Shown: in pieces, positions 8,528 to 16,303 of the stretch
Position numbering within the stretch: position 1 is the stretch's first letter
Layout: every line of letters begins with the position of its first letter
NCBI GenBank assembly: GCA_018380195.1
Contig: JAGZUC010000015.1
Coordinates: forward strand, 1 to 45,943
Length of the DNA stretch: 45,943 nucleotides
DNA from: Collinsella sp.
Lineage (GTDB): Bacteria; Actinomycetota; Coriobacteriia; Coriobacteriales; Coriobacteriaceae
Direction of reading: 5' to 3'
The notes under the pieces: model-generated
Seen by the model: the letters and a program-made list of their open reading frames with translations, nothing else
Told to the model about the DNA's origin: nothing
Database searches by the model: none
Program-made: the position numbers and the translations under genes

Positions 8528-10285
8528 ATGTTCGCCTCATTCCAAAAGAAGTATTTCCTATCCGATAAAGGCGTCGCCGGCGTAAAACGCGGCATTTTCT
8601 GGACCGCGCTCACCAATCTCATTACCATGGCCGGCATGGGCTTTTTATTCCTGGTTATGGCCGGCTTTGTCGAGCATCTCGCCAGCGGGGCTGACCTGCC
8701 GGATGCCCTGCCGATCGTGGGCGGCCTCCTGGTCTTTTTCGTGCTGCTCTTTGCCTCTAACTGGCAGCAGTATTACTACACCTACTGCATCTTTTACGAG
8801 GAGTGCGGCAAGCAGCGTATGGAGATTGCCGAGCGCTTGCGCAAACTGCCGCTGTCGTTTTTTGGCCGCCGCGACTTGGCCGATTTAACCGAAACCATTA
8901 TGGGCGACGTGCAGGCTATGGAGCATGCCTACAGCCACGTGCTGGGAGAGCTTTGGGGTGCCATCATCGCGAGCGCCATTGTGTTCGTGGCGTCGCTGTT
9001 CTTTTGCTGGCAGCTGGCGATCGCGGCGTTTTGGAGCGTCCCCGTGGCCTTTGCCGTGCTGTATTTGACGCGCGGCCCCATGGTCCCGGTGTTCGACTGT
9101 GTTCGCGCCGAGAAGGTCAAAGTCACTGAGGCGATCCAGGAGACGCTCGATTGTGTGCGCGAGATCCGTGCTACCAACCAGGAGGCCTATTATCTTGAGG
9201 GACTCGGCGCCGTGATTGATGCCGAGGAGCGCGAGACCACTAAGGGAGAACTCGTTAACGGGCTTTTGGTCAACTCCGCCTTTGTCATTTTGCGTTTGGG
9301 AATCGCTTCTACGCTGGTCACGGGCGCTGCGATGGTTGCCTCGGGGCGGGTCGACTTTTTGGTGATGTTTGCCTTCTTGCTTATGGTGAGCCGCATCTAT
9401 GCGCCTTTTGACCAGGCGTTGATGCTGGTGTCCGAGCTGTTTGCCGCCGAGTCGTCAGCCAAGCGTATGCGTTCCATCGTGGAAGAGCCTGTGGCGCGGG
9501 GCAGCGAGAAATTTGAGCCCGTGGGCTACGATGTTGTGTTCGATCACGTGGCATTTGGCTATGGTGCGGGCGAGGGCGGCCGCGCCGGCGAGAAAGTTCT
9601 TACCGATGTGAGCTTTACCGCCAAGGAAGGCGAGGTCACGGCACTGGTCGGTCCTTCGGGTTCCGGTAAGTCTACGGTGAGCCGCCTGGCCGCGCGCTTT
9701 TGGGATGCCACCAAAGGTACGGTCACCGTGGGTGGCGTGGATGTTGCGAGCGTCGATCCCGAGGTGCTGCTGCGCGACTACGCCATTGTGTTCCAAGACG
9801 TGCTGCTCTTTGACGACACGGTGATGGGAAACATCCGCCTCGGGCGTCGTGATGCCACCGATGAGGAAGTGCTTGCGGCCGCGCGTGCCGCCAACTGCGA
9901 CGAGTTTGTGAGTCGTATGCCGCAAGGCTACGACACCATGATCGGCGAGAACGGCTCCAAACTCTCCGGTGGCGAGCGCCAGCGCATCTCCATCGCCCGC
10001 GCGCTGCTCAAAGATGCGCCCATCGTGCTGTTGGACGAGGCGACGGCGAGCTTGGACGTAGAGAATGAGACCGTGGTGCAACAGGCACTTTCACGTTTGC
10101 TCGCCGGCAAAACGGTCATTGTGATCGCCCATCGCATGCGCACGGTGGAAAATGCCGACAAGATCGTCGTGCTCAAGGATGGCGTGGTTGCCGAGCAGGG
10201 CACTCCGGCGCAGCTCAAGGCGGCAGGTGGAGAATTCGCCCGCATGGTTGCGCTGCAAAAGGAAGCGGCTGCCTGGCAGCTGTAG
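8528..10285 (+). CDS. ABC exporter half-transporter, second subunit
   Basis: The 585-residue partner of the preceding subunit also has an N-terminal membrane domain and a C-terminal nucleotide-binding domain. Walker A GPSGSGKST, signature LSGGERQR, Walker B APIVLLDEATASLD and H-loop IAHRMRTV are all intact. The ATG follows the TAA of the upstream gene directly, and AAGGGAGGCGAG inside the end of that gene is the ribosome binding site, so the two are translated together. The intact sites in both halves mean both ATPase sites may be active, unlike degenerate heterodimers. Export or import of a metallophore, peptide or drug remains open. Confidence 0.92.
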   Translation: MFASFQKKYFLSDKGVAGVKRGIFWTALTNLITMAGMGFLFLVMAGFVEHLASGADLPDALPIVGGLLVFFVLLFASNWQQYYYTYCIFYEECGKQRMEIAERLRKLPLSFFGRRDLADLTETIMGDVQAMEHAYSHVLGELWGAIIASAIVFVASLFFCWQLAIAAFWSVPVAFAVLYLTRGPMVPVFDCVRAEKVKVTEAIQETLDCVREIRATNQEAYYLEGLGAVIDAEERETTKGELVNGLLVNSAFVILRLGIASTLVTGAAMVASGRVDFLVMFAFLLMVSRIYAPFDQALMLVSELFAAESSAKRMRSIVEEPVARGSEKFEPVGYDVVFDHVAFGYGAGEGGRAGEKVLTDVSFTAKEGEVTALVGPSGSGKSTVSRLAARFWDATKGTVTVGGVDVASVDPEVLLRDYAIVFQDVLLFDDTVMGNIRLGRRDATDEEVLAAARAANCDEFVSRMPQGYDTMIGENGSKLSGGERQRISIARALLKDAPIVLLDEATASLDVENETVVQQALSRLLAGKTVIVIAHRMRTVENADKIVVLKDGVVAEQGTPAQLKAAGGEFARMVALQKEAAAWQL

Positions 10286-10303
10286 GAAAGGGGACCAAGA
10301 TTT

Positions 10304-10331
10304 CCAAAGGTTAACTTTGGTTGACCATAAT
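10304..10331 (+). promoter_or_regulatory. operator-like palindrome before the metal ATPase operon
   Basis: CCAAAGGTTAACTTTGG at 10304-10320 is a near-perfect 17-bp palindrome, followed by a -10-like CATAAT at 10326-10331. It shares AGGTTAACT with the palindrome at 6665-6681. The AGGTTA half resembles known IdeR/DtxR sites. Two small hairpins (GGTGC-taag-GCACC at 10384-10397 and CCGC...GCGG near 10400) lie in the leader before the next gene. Confidence 0.5.
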
Positions 10332-10430
10332 AGTTCGACTAAACTAGTCTCAAAAGTGTGCTCGAGCAAACTAATGAACTCGGGTGCTAAGGCACCATGC
10401 CGCGCTTGTGCGGCAAAAGGGAGAAGCAAC

Positions 10431-10676
10431 ATGAAGAAGTCGACGTTTAACACCCTGCTTGTCGGTGGCGGTTTTCTGCTTGGCACGGCCGGCATCAAGC
10501 TGCTTACCAGCGCTCCGGTAAAGAATGCCTGCGTGCAGGGTATCGCGTGCGGCATGCGCATCAAGAACGGCTACCAGGACATGGTCGAGCAGGCCAAGGC
10601 TAATGTCGACGACATGGTTGCCGAGGCTGCTTACATCACCCAGAGCGAGGCCGCTGCTGACGAGGCAGCCGAGTAG
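10431..10676 (+). CDS. small DUF6110-like membrane-associated protein
   Basis: This 81-residue protein has a hydrophobic, glycine-rich N-terminal segment (LLVGGGFLLGTAGIKLL, residues 9-25) that could insert in a membrane, a middle with CVQGIACGMRIKNGYQD, and an acidic tail (SEAAADEAAE). It resembles the DUF6110 family, which I know to sit beside P-type metal ATPases. The gene follows GGGAGAAG and ends 18 bp before the ATPase. By position it could be the small membrane partner (FezA-like) of a ferrosome system. That role is inferred from the neighbour only. Confidence 0.7.
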   Translation: MKKSTFNTLLVGGGFLLGTAGIKLLTSAPVKNACVQGIACGMRIKNGYQDMVEQAKANVDDMVAEAAYITQSEAAADEAAE

Positions 10677-10694
10677 CGCTCCCAGGCACAAACT

Positions 10695-12770
10695 ATGAGA
10701 TTCTCGATTATCAGCGAGATCCCTGGCAGGACCCGCCTTCAGTTGGCGGGTCCTGTGCCAGAGAGCGATCTCGATGCGCTTCTAAAGCTTGGCGGCGACA
10801 TCGATGGCGTGCGCAAGGTGCGCGTGTATGGCCGCATTGGCCAGATGGCGCTGGAGTACGACGAGCCGCGCCGCGCGAGCGTGCTCGATGCCTTGGGCGC
10901 GCTCGATGCTCAAGCTATCGCCGATGCCAAGTCGGGCTACGTGATGCAACTCGAGCCGCGCAAGCACAAGCTCGTCATGGATCTTGCCACACTTATCGGC
11001 GCCCACTACGCGCGCCGTTGGTTCTTGCCGACGCCTCTGCGTGCGGTGTTTGTCGTGGCCGGTTACATGGCATTTTTGCGCGCTGCCCTTCATGAGCTGG
11101 CACAGCCGCGCCTGACCGTTCCTGTGCTCGACGCTTCGGCCATCGGCATTTCGTTCGTCAAGCGTGATGTCGACACCGCGGGCCAGACAATGTTCTTGCT
11201 CAACGTGGGCGAGCTGCTCGAGGACTACACTCGCGCCATGAGCGAAAACGAGCTCATCAACTCGCTGCTCGATGTGCCCGACAAGGCGCAAAAGGTTGTC
11301 GGCGACACCGAGGTAAGCGTTGCCGCGACCGAGCTCGAGCCCGGCGATTTGGTCGCCGTGCGCACTGGCATGTCCATTTGCATCGACGGTGTTGTCGAGC
11401 AGGGGAGCGCTATGGTCAACCAGGCGACCCTGACCGGCGAGCCGCTGGCCGTCGAGCGCAGCGTGGGCGACGATGTGTTCGCCGGTACCGTCGTGGAAGA
11501 CGGCAGCATCTTGGTGCGCGTGCGCGCCAACACGGCGCAGACCAAGCTCCGCTCGATCGTCTCGCTCGTGCAGACGGCCGATTCGCTCAAGTCCGAGGGC
11601 CAGTCGCACATGGAAGACCTCGCCAACAAGATCGTCCCGTGGAACTTCCTGCTCGCGGGCCTGGTTGCGCTTACCATCCGCAGCCTCATCAAGACCTCGG
11701 CGGCACTGATGGTCGACTACTCGTGCGCACTCAAGCTCACGGGTTCCGTCGCCGTCATGACTGCCATGAGCGATGCTGCCAAGATGGGTGTTATGGTCAA
11801 GGGCGCCAAGTACTTTGAGTCGTTTGCCAAGGCCGACACCATTGTGTTTGATAAGACCGGCACGCTTACCGAGGCGCAGCCGCGTCTTGCCTGCGTGCTC
11901 ACCACCGATGGTTGGAGCGAGGACGAGATCCTGCGCCTTTCCGCTTGCTTGGAGGAGCATTTTCCGCATCCGGTGGCGCGTGCCGTGGTCAACGCCGCCC
12001 GCGAGCGCGGGCTCGAGCACCGCGAGCGCCATGCTGCGGTCGAGTACATTGTGGCACACGGCATTGCCTCGTCCATCGAGGGACGTCGCGCGATTATCGG
12101 CTCGGCACACTTTGTGTTTGAGGATGAGAGCGCGCAGCTCGAGTCCGACATTAAGGAGCAAATCGAGTCCCAGATGCAGGGCCTGTCGCCGCTGTATCTG
12201 GCGGTCGACGGCACCGTTGTGGGCGTGCTCGGTATCGAGGATCCGCTCAAGCCCGGGGTCCGCGAGGCTATCGCCGACCTGCATGCGCTGGGCGTCAAGC
12301 ATGTCGTTATGCTCACGGGCGATTCGGAGCGCACTGCCGAGCGCATTGCGCGCGAAGCGGGCGTTGACGAGTTTAAGGCCGAGCTGCTGCCCGAGGACAA
12401 GTACGCCTATGTGGAGCGGATTAAGCGCGAGGGGCGCCATGTTGCCATGGTGGGCGACGGCGTCAACGATTCGCCGGCGCTCGGTTTGGCCGACGTGGGC
12501 CTGGCCATGGGTGGCGGAAGTGATATTGCCAAGGAGGTCGCCGATATCATCCTGACCGATACGGATCTTGCCGCGATCGTGCGCCTGCGCCGCATGAGCC
12601 AGGGCCTCATTGATCGTCTGACGAGTTCCTATTCTAAGGTGATGCTCACCAACTCGGCGCTTTTGGCGCTCGGCATTACCGGCGCAATTACCCCGCAGAC
12701 GTCGTCGCTGCTGCACAATGGCTCGACGATCGCCTACAGCCTGGGCAACGCAAAGGCGTACCTGCGTTAG
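10695..12770 (+). CDS. P1B-type metal-transporting ATPase, probable P1B-6 (FezB-like)
   Basis: The 691-residue protein is a P-type ATPase: TGEP (about residue 246), phosphorylation site DKTGTLTE (about 385), HP motif in FPHPVARAV (about 423) and hinge GDGVND (about 587). The N-terminal domain is HMA-like but lacks CxxC. Instead residues 2-14 fit R-X8-G-R-x-R (RFSIISEIPGRTR), which I recall as a hallmark of the P1B-6 ATPases of ferrosomes. The transmembrane metal motif is Ser-Cys-Ala (DYSCALKL, about 341) in place of CPC. It most likely moves iron into a membrane compartment or out of the cell. Zinc or manganese export is the alternative. The gene forms an operon with the small gene before it; its own ribosome site is weak. 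Confidence 0.88.
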   Translation: MRFSIISEIPGRTRLQLAGPVPESDLDALLKLGGDIDGVRKVRVYGRIGQMALEYDEPRRASVLDALGALDAQAIADAKSGYVMQLEPRKHKLVMDLATLIGAHYARRWFLPTPLRAVFVVAGYMAFLRAALHELAQPRLTVPVLDASAIGISFVKRDVDTAGQTMFLLNVGELLEDYTRAMSENELINSLLDVPDKAQKVVGDTEVSVAATELEPGDLVAVRTGMSICIDGVVEQGSAMVNQATLTGEPLAVERSVGDDVFAGTVVEDGSILVRVRANTAQTKLRSIVSLVQTADSLKSEGQSHMEDLANKIVPWNFLLAGLVALTIRSLIKTSAALMVDYSCALKLTGSVAVMTAMSDAAKMGVMVKGAKYFESFAKADTIVFDKTGTLTEAQPRLACVLTTDGWSEDEILRLSACLEEHFPHPVARAVVNAARERGLEHRERHAAVEYIVAHGIASSIEGRRAIIGSAHFVFEDESAQLESDIKEQIESQMQGLSPLYLAVDGTVVGVLGIEDPLKPGVREAIADLHALGVKHVVMLTGDSERTAERIAREAGVDEFKAELLPEDKYAYVERIKREGRHVAMVGDGVNDSPALGLADVGLAMGGGSDIAKEVADIILTDTDLAAIVRLRRMSQGLIDRLTSSYSKVMLTNSALLALGITGAITPQTSSLLHNGSTIAYSLGNAKAYLR

Positions 12771-12789
12771 CGTTTTCGATTGAGTATAT

Positions 12790-12840
12790 GGCCTGCATTC
12801 GGGTGGCACCGCAGCCGCCAGGGTGCAGGCCTTCTTTTGT
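12790..12840 (+). terminator. terminator after the metal ATPase
   Basis: GGCCTGCA (12790-12797) pairs with TGCAGGCC (12824-12831), with an inner stem GGTGGC/GCCGCC, and is followed by TTCTTTTGT. The T-rich tail runs directly into the next promoter. Confidence 0.75.
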
Positions 12841-12888
12841 TTGACGAGATGTTAGCTCGGATATATGCTTGTGCTAGCACTGCTAGCA
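12841..12888 (+). promoter_or_regulatory. promoter and operator of the toxin-antitoxin pair
   Basis: TTGACG (12841-12846), 17 bp, then TATGCT (12864-12869) form a strong promoter. Two copies of the 8-bp palindrome TGCTAGCA (12872-12879 and 12881-12888) follow, one base apart, over the expected transcription start. This fits autorepression by the antitoxin, as known for relB-type systems. Confidence 0.7.
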
Positions 12889-12909
12889 AATGCTGAAGGT
12901 GAGGTTGAG

Positions 12910-13263
12910 ATGGCTACCGTTGGCAGCATGGCACAGGTGAATGTTCGCGTAGATCGCTCGGTTAAAGAGCGCGCCGAGGAAGCGCTGCGGCTTTCGGGCA
13001 GGTCACTGCCCGAGCTCATCAAAAAGGTGGTGGCCAAGGTCGCGCAGGGTGGCGGGCAGTGCGAGGAAGTGCTTGCGGCCGTCGACGACCGGCAGCAGAC
13101 CGTCGCGCCCGATACTCCGTTTGCCGCATCATGGGCGGCGGCTGATCAGCTTTACGCGGACTTGGGCATCGCTGTGTCGCCCGTATCCGACGATCGCGGT
13201 TGGGACACAATCTATTCCGAAGCCATGGATGAGCATTATCGCCAAAAGGGGATGATCCAGTGA
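12910..13263 (+). CDS. RelB/DinJ-like antitoxin
   Basis: The 117-residue product starts with MATVGSMAQVNVRVDRSVKE and continues RAEEALRLSGRSLPELIKKVV, a ribbon-helix-helix DNA-binding fold like RelB/DinJ. The C-terminal half (about residues 60-117) should wrap the toxin. ATG at 12910 is chosen because AAGGTGAGG lies upstream and because a longer frame would begin inside the -10 box. The stop overlaps the toxin start (GTGA). It should repress its own promoter through the TGCTAGCA pair. Pairing a RelB-type N-terminus with a PIN toxin is less common than with a RelE toxin. Confidence 0.75.
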   Translation: MATVGSMAQVNVRVDRSVKERAEEALRLSGRSLPELIKKVVAKVAQGGGQCEEVLAAVDDRQQTVAPDTPFAASWAAADQLYADLGIAVSPVSDDRGWDTIYSEAMDEHYRQKGMIQ

Positions 13264-13775
13264 GTGGGGCTCCCCTCAAAATAATGGTGGACGCCAACGT
13301 ATGGGTCGATTCGTTTTGCGTCGACCATGCCGAGTCGCTTGCCGCGCGTGCGTTTATTGGGCAGGCGACGGAGACGGGGGCATTGCTGTTCTTTCCGGTG
13401 CATATCGCCAAGGACGTGCTGTACGTTGTCCAACACGAGCTCAAGCGTAGCGTTCTTGCCAGCGGGGGAGCGCTCGACGAGGCTTCTGCCCGCGCGATTG
13501 GCGATGCGGCGCTGGCGTTTGTTCGGAACATGACCGAAAACGCCACGGCCGTGGGTGCAGATGCGTCGGACCTTTGGCTGGCCGACAAATACTTAGTGCT
13601 CCATCGCGATTACGAAGACAACTTGGTGCTCGCCGCGTGCAAGCGCGCGCAGGTCGATTACTTGGTGACCAACGATCGTAAGCTGCTCGAACATGCCGAT
13701 CTTGCAGCAAAGACACCTCGTCAAATGATGCCGATTCTTGCTTTGGCCGAGCGTGGTGGGCGGGTGTCCCGATAG
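13260..13775 (+). CDS. PIN-domain ribonuclease toxin (VapC-like)
   Basis: The 171-residue protein has the PIN layout: a first acidic site in KIMVDANVWVD (about residues 7-17), a central acidic residue in the helical part (SDLWLADKYLV), and the late DYEDNLVLAACKRAQ and LVTNDRKLL strands that hold the remaining acidic residues. Such toxins cut tRNA, rRNA or mRNA. GTG at 13260 overlaps the antitoxin stop by four bases, so the pair is translated together. It is a little longer than a typical 130-residue VapC. The specific target is unknown. Confidence 0.8.
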   Translation: MSGAPLKIMVDANVWVDSFCVDHAESLAARAFIGQATETGALLFFPVHIAKDVLYVVQHELKRSVLASGGALDEASARAIGDAALAFVRNMTENATAVGADASDLWLADKYLVLHRDYEDNLVLAACKRAQVDYLVTNDRKLLEHADLAAKTPRQMMPILALAERGGRVSR

Positions 13776-13787
13776 CGCCTGGCTGTC

Positions 13788-13827
13788 TGCGTGGCCTTCG
13801 GAACGTCGGCGCTCAGAAGGCCACGCA
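13788..13827. terminator. shared terminator between convergent genes
   Basis: A perfect 12-bp inverted repeat (TGCGTGGCCTTC at 13788-13799, GAAGGCCACGCA at 13816-13827) with a 16-nt loop is followed by TCCTTTAATT. It lies between the toxin gene and the convergent gene at 13836, so it may serve both. Confidence 0.65.
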
Positions 13828-13835
13828 TCCTTTAA

Positions 13836-14270
13836 TTACAAAAGCGCTGCCTTAATGGCGGGACTTTCTGCGAGCTGCTCGGCTGCCTTTTCGTCGGAAC
13901 TGTCGAGTGCTGCCAGACTGCGGTAGACCCACTCGTTGACTTGGGTGTTCTTGACGCCTGCGGTCTGCATAAGGGCGCCTACCTCGCGGATTGCTGCGAG
14001 CAGATCGGCTTTGGGACCCGCGAGCTCGACCTCGACGCCGTGGTAGGCGGTCACGCCGCGGTTTTCGCTCACGTGGTCGATAAAGCCCTCGACGGTCTCA
14101 AGCTGCTGGGCGAGAGCTGCATCATCGTCAGCGTCCAGCGCGACGAGTGCGTTCGATACCGTGAGGGCGGGATGTCCGCAGGGAACAAAGCCTTCGATGA
14201 CATCCATAGCTTCGGTAATGGTTGAGCCCAGGCCTGCGAGGGCATTGACGAGTTGCTGCTTGGTATCCAT
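13836..14270 (-). CDS. small helical protein of unknown function
   Basis: I do not recognise this 144-residue protein. It is acidic and strongly helical, rich in alanine and leucine, with a single Cys-Gly-His-Pro (FVPCGHPAL, about residues 28-36) and no signal peptide or membrane segment. A ribosome site AAAGGA precedes the ATG. Codon use matches the neighbours, so it is likely a real cytoplasmic protein. It has its own transcription unit, divergent from the tmRNA gene. Confidence 0.7.
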   Translation of the reverse strand: MDTKQQLVNALAGLGSTITEAMDVIEGFVPCGHPALTVSNALVALDADDDAALAQQLETVEGFIDHVSENRGVTAYHGVEVELAGPKADLLAAIREVGALMQTAGVKNTQVNEWVYRSLAALDSSDEKAAEQLAESPAIKAALL

Positions 14271-14405
14271 AACGGTCCTTTCGACGGGTCAATTTTGCTT
14301 GGCGAAAATATACGTGATGCGATCGGTAGCAAAAGTGTGAAGTGCAGCGCACATTGGGGTCTTCACAGCTCGTGCATAGAACAGCTGTCTGCCTTTAGAA
14401 CGTGG

Positions 14406-14440
14406 TAAGATAGCTATCCACGAGCGGGGTTCACCCCGCG
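14406..14440 (+). promoter_or_regulatory. possible tmRNA promoter and leader hairpin
   Basis: TAAGAT at 14406-14411 is a good -10 hexamer but no strong -35 is seen. A hairpin GCGGGG-ttca-CCCCGC follows near 14424-14439, and another, ATCGGGT...ACCCGAT, near 14464-14485. These would be in the tmRNA precursor and could guide 5' processing. Nothing else is seen between 14271 and 14509. Confidence 0.35.
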
Positions 14441-14509
14441 TGTTCTTTGAAAAGTCGACGGTTATCGGGTGTTTGCAGACCCGATACCATCCAGACTTTC
14501 CCAACATTC

Positions 14510-14873
14510 GGGGGCGACTGGTTTCGACACGATAGCTCTGAGAGAGGAAGCAAGCCGAGGTCTCCTCGCCTCGTTAAACAGGGGTACCGTCAAATTGAAT
14601 TGACAACAACTCTTCTTTTGAGCCTATGGCTCTCGCTGCTTAATTTATAGCGGCGCGTCAACCCGGTGATTTCCCCGACACCGGCGCGACGTCATTTTAG
14701 GGGAATGCTCCTGCGCACGTAATCGGTATGGCGCGGGCTAAGACCGAACCGGTTGGGATGCCGCGAGCGTGTCGCTGCGCGCAAAGCGTCCGAGACTAAA
14801 CCAGCGACTGAGCTTGGAGATGCCAATCAGGGGGCTTTCGTGGACCGGAGTTCGATTCTCCGCGCCTCCACCA
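14510..14873 (+). ncRNA. ssrA: transfer-messenger RNA (tmRNA)
   Basis: The 364-nt RNA begins with GGGGGCGACTGGTTTCGAC and ends with GAGTTCGATTCTCCGCGCC and TCCACCA; the two ends pair as an alanine-tRNA-like acceptor with an encoded CCA. The tag frame ends ...IDNNSSFEPMALAA followed by TAA at 14641-14643; an in-frame TGA just upstream limits the tag to start at or after the ATT at 14599. It rescues stalled ribosomes with SmpB and marks the nascent protein for proteolysis. Sequence between tag and 3' end is rich in stems, as expected for the pseudoknots. Confidence 0.95.
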
Positions 14874-14881
14874 TAAGCAAC

Positions 14882-14915
14882 AGGCAGGTAGATATTCGTA
14901 TCTACCTGCCTTTTT
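14882..14915 (+). terminator. tmRNA terminator
   Basis: A perfect 13-bp stem (AGGCAGGTAGATA / TATCTACCTGCCT) with a TTCG tetraloop is followed by five T residues. It lies 9 bp after the tmRNA CCA end. Confidence 0.9.
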
Positions 14916-14929
14916 ATTTCTAGTCCGCA

Positions 14930-15160
14930 CCGCGGAGAATCGAACTCTGCGCAGGGCGCAGGCGTTAAGCAAACGCGGAGCGTTTGTAGCGAGCGGGCGA
15001 GGACGCCGGCAGGCGGCCGAAGCCGGTGCAGATTTGCGAAGCAAATACGCGGATTCTCCGCGCAAAGCCCCAGCCCAAAACAGATGCGATGCCGATGGGG
15101 TTTCAGCCGGTCATGCCCCACATCGACGTCATCCCCAAACCGCGGAGAATCGAACTCTGC
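14930..15160. repeat. tmRNA-derived inverted T-arm repeats and mini-hairpins
   Basis: A 21-bp sequence containing GCGGAGAATCGAACTCTGC is present at 14930-14950 and again at 15140-15160. It is the reverse complement of the tmRNA 3' T-arm (17 bases, 14848-14864). Between the copies lie short hairpins with three- or four-base loops: AAACGC-GGA-GCGTTT (14971-14985), CGGC-CGAA-GCCG (near 15014-15025) and ATTTGC-GAA-GCAAAT (15032-15046), plus GCGGATTCTCCGCG near 15050. No gene is visible in 14916-15231. The AAACGCGGAGCGTTT hairpin also occurs beside tRNA-Glu at 34694-34708. Confidence 0.75.
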
Positions 15161-15231
15161 TCCAAAACCCATGCGCCCTCCATCCCAAAACTGGGTAGAA
15201 GAAGGCCAAAACGCAATCGCAGGAGGTCAAC

Positions 15232-16110
15232 ATGACTGCAGAAGATAGGGCAAAGAACGCTGGCAAGGTCGCGCTCGTCCTGGAGGGCGGCAGCTTCCGC
15301 GGGCAATTTACCGCGGGCGTGCTCGATGTTCTCATGGAGGCCGGCGTCGAGATTCCGGCTGTCTACGGTGTATCGGCCGGTGCCCTCAACGGCGTGAACT
15401 ACAAGTCGCACCAGATCGGCCGTGCCAACCGCATCAACCTGGCTTTCTGCAACGACAGCCGCTTCATGGGCGCCGCATCGTTTGCGTCCACGGGCTCCAT
15501 TGTGGGTTACGACTTTATCTTCAATGATGTCCAGGACCGCCTGGATCCCTTTGACAACGAGACGTTCGACGCGAGCCCCATCGAGATGTACGCCGTCGCG
15601 ACGGACATGCTCTTTGGAACCGCCACGTACCTCCCGGTCAAAAGCGCCGTGCTCGATCTCGATGCCGTGCGCGCCTCGACCTCGTTGCCGCTGGTGACGC
15701 CGTCAGTCGAGATTGACGGGCACAAATACGTCGACGGCGGCGTAGCCGATTCGATCCCCATCGAGCACGTGCTGGAGGAGGCGGGCTTCGATCGCGCGGT
15801 TGTCATTGTCACGCAGGACCGCTCGTATGAGAAAAAGCCCTACGAGTTTTTGCCGGCCGCGCGTGCGCGTTATGCCGACTACCCCTATCTGCTCGAGGCT
15901 ATCGAGACGCGCCACGACCGCTATAACATCCAGCGCATGCATCTGTGGAAGTATGAGCGCGAGGGCCGTGCGCTGGTCGTTGCTCCGCAAAAGCCGGTCG
16001 AGGTCGGCCATGTCGAGCACGATTCGGCAAAGCTTTTGGACCTGTATATCCAGGGCCGCCAGGAGGCAAAGCGCCTGCTCGCGGAAATCCAAGAGTTCGT
16101 TGAACGCTAG
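15232..16110 (+). CDS. patatin-like phospholipase
   Basis: The 292-residue protein is a patatin-family serine hydrolase of the RssA/YjjU group. The oxyanion segment LEGGSFRGQFTAGVLD (about residues 17-32), the nucleophile elbow GVSAG (about 45-49) and the aspartate in VDGGVADSIP (about 162) are all present, so the Ser-Asp dyad is complete. It probably hydrolyses lipid acyl esters in the cytoplasm or at the inner face of the membrane; the true substrate is unknown. AGGAGG at 15220-15225 supports the start. No promoter is clear in the repeat-rich upstream region. Confidence 0.9.
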   Translation: MTAEDRAKNAGKVALVLEGGSFRGQFTAGVLDVLMEAGVEIPAVYGVSAGALNGVNYKSHQIGRANRINLAFCNDSRFMGAASFASTGSIVGYDFIFNDVQDRLDPFDNETFDASPIEMYAVATDMLFGTATYLPVKSAVLDLDAVRASTSLPLVTPSVEIDGHKYVDGGVADSIPIEHVLEEAGFDRAVVIVTQDRSYEKKPYEFLPAARARYADYPYLLEAIETRHDRYNIQRMHLWKYEREGRALVVAPQKPVEVGHVEHDSAKLLDLYIQGRQEAKRLLAEIQEFVER

Positions 16111-16209
16111 CGACGGCGAACCCTCAAAAAATGACAACAGCTAAAGAGCTGGAAAATCACGGCTCGTGGATGACATGTGCAGAAACTCTGGTCGGAGCCA
16201 AAATACCTG

Positions 16210-16303
16210 TTGACTCGTACGGCGAGCGGGGTAATATGGACGGGTTACTTGCAGAGCCCCGTGAATCTCTGTAACAACACGTACTGTACATGGAGGAGTC
16301 TAA
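16210..16303 (+). promoter_or_regulatory. rplM-rpsI promoter and leader
   Basis: TTGACT (16210-16215), 16 bp, TAATAT (16232-16237) is a strong sigma-70 promoter. The leader contains a short hairpin, ACGGG...CCCGT, near 16239-16262. Ribosomal protein operons are often regulated through such leaders by one of their products, but no known L13-binding structure can be confirmed here. Confidence 0.65.

Noticed and set aside
10782..12809. A 675-codon open frame on the minus strand
   Set aside because: It is the shadow of the P-type ATPase gene, whose motifs are complete.
14424..14439. Terminator before tmRNA
   Set aside because: The 6-bp GCGGGG/CCCCGC hairpin lacks a proper T-run and lies on the expected tmRNA precursor.
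14738..15172. A small gene overlapping the tmRNA end
   Set aside because: The frame reads through tmRNA and T-arm repeats; the AEFDSPR-type peptide it gives is a frequent false prediction from tRNA-like sequence.
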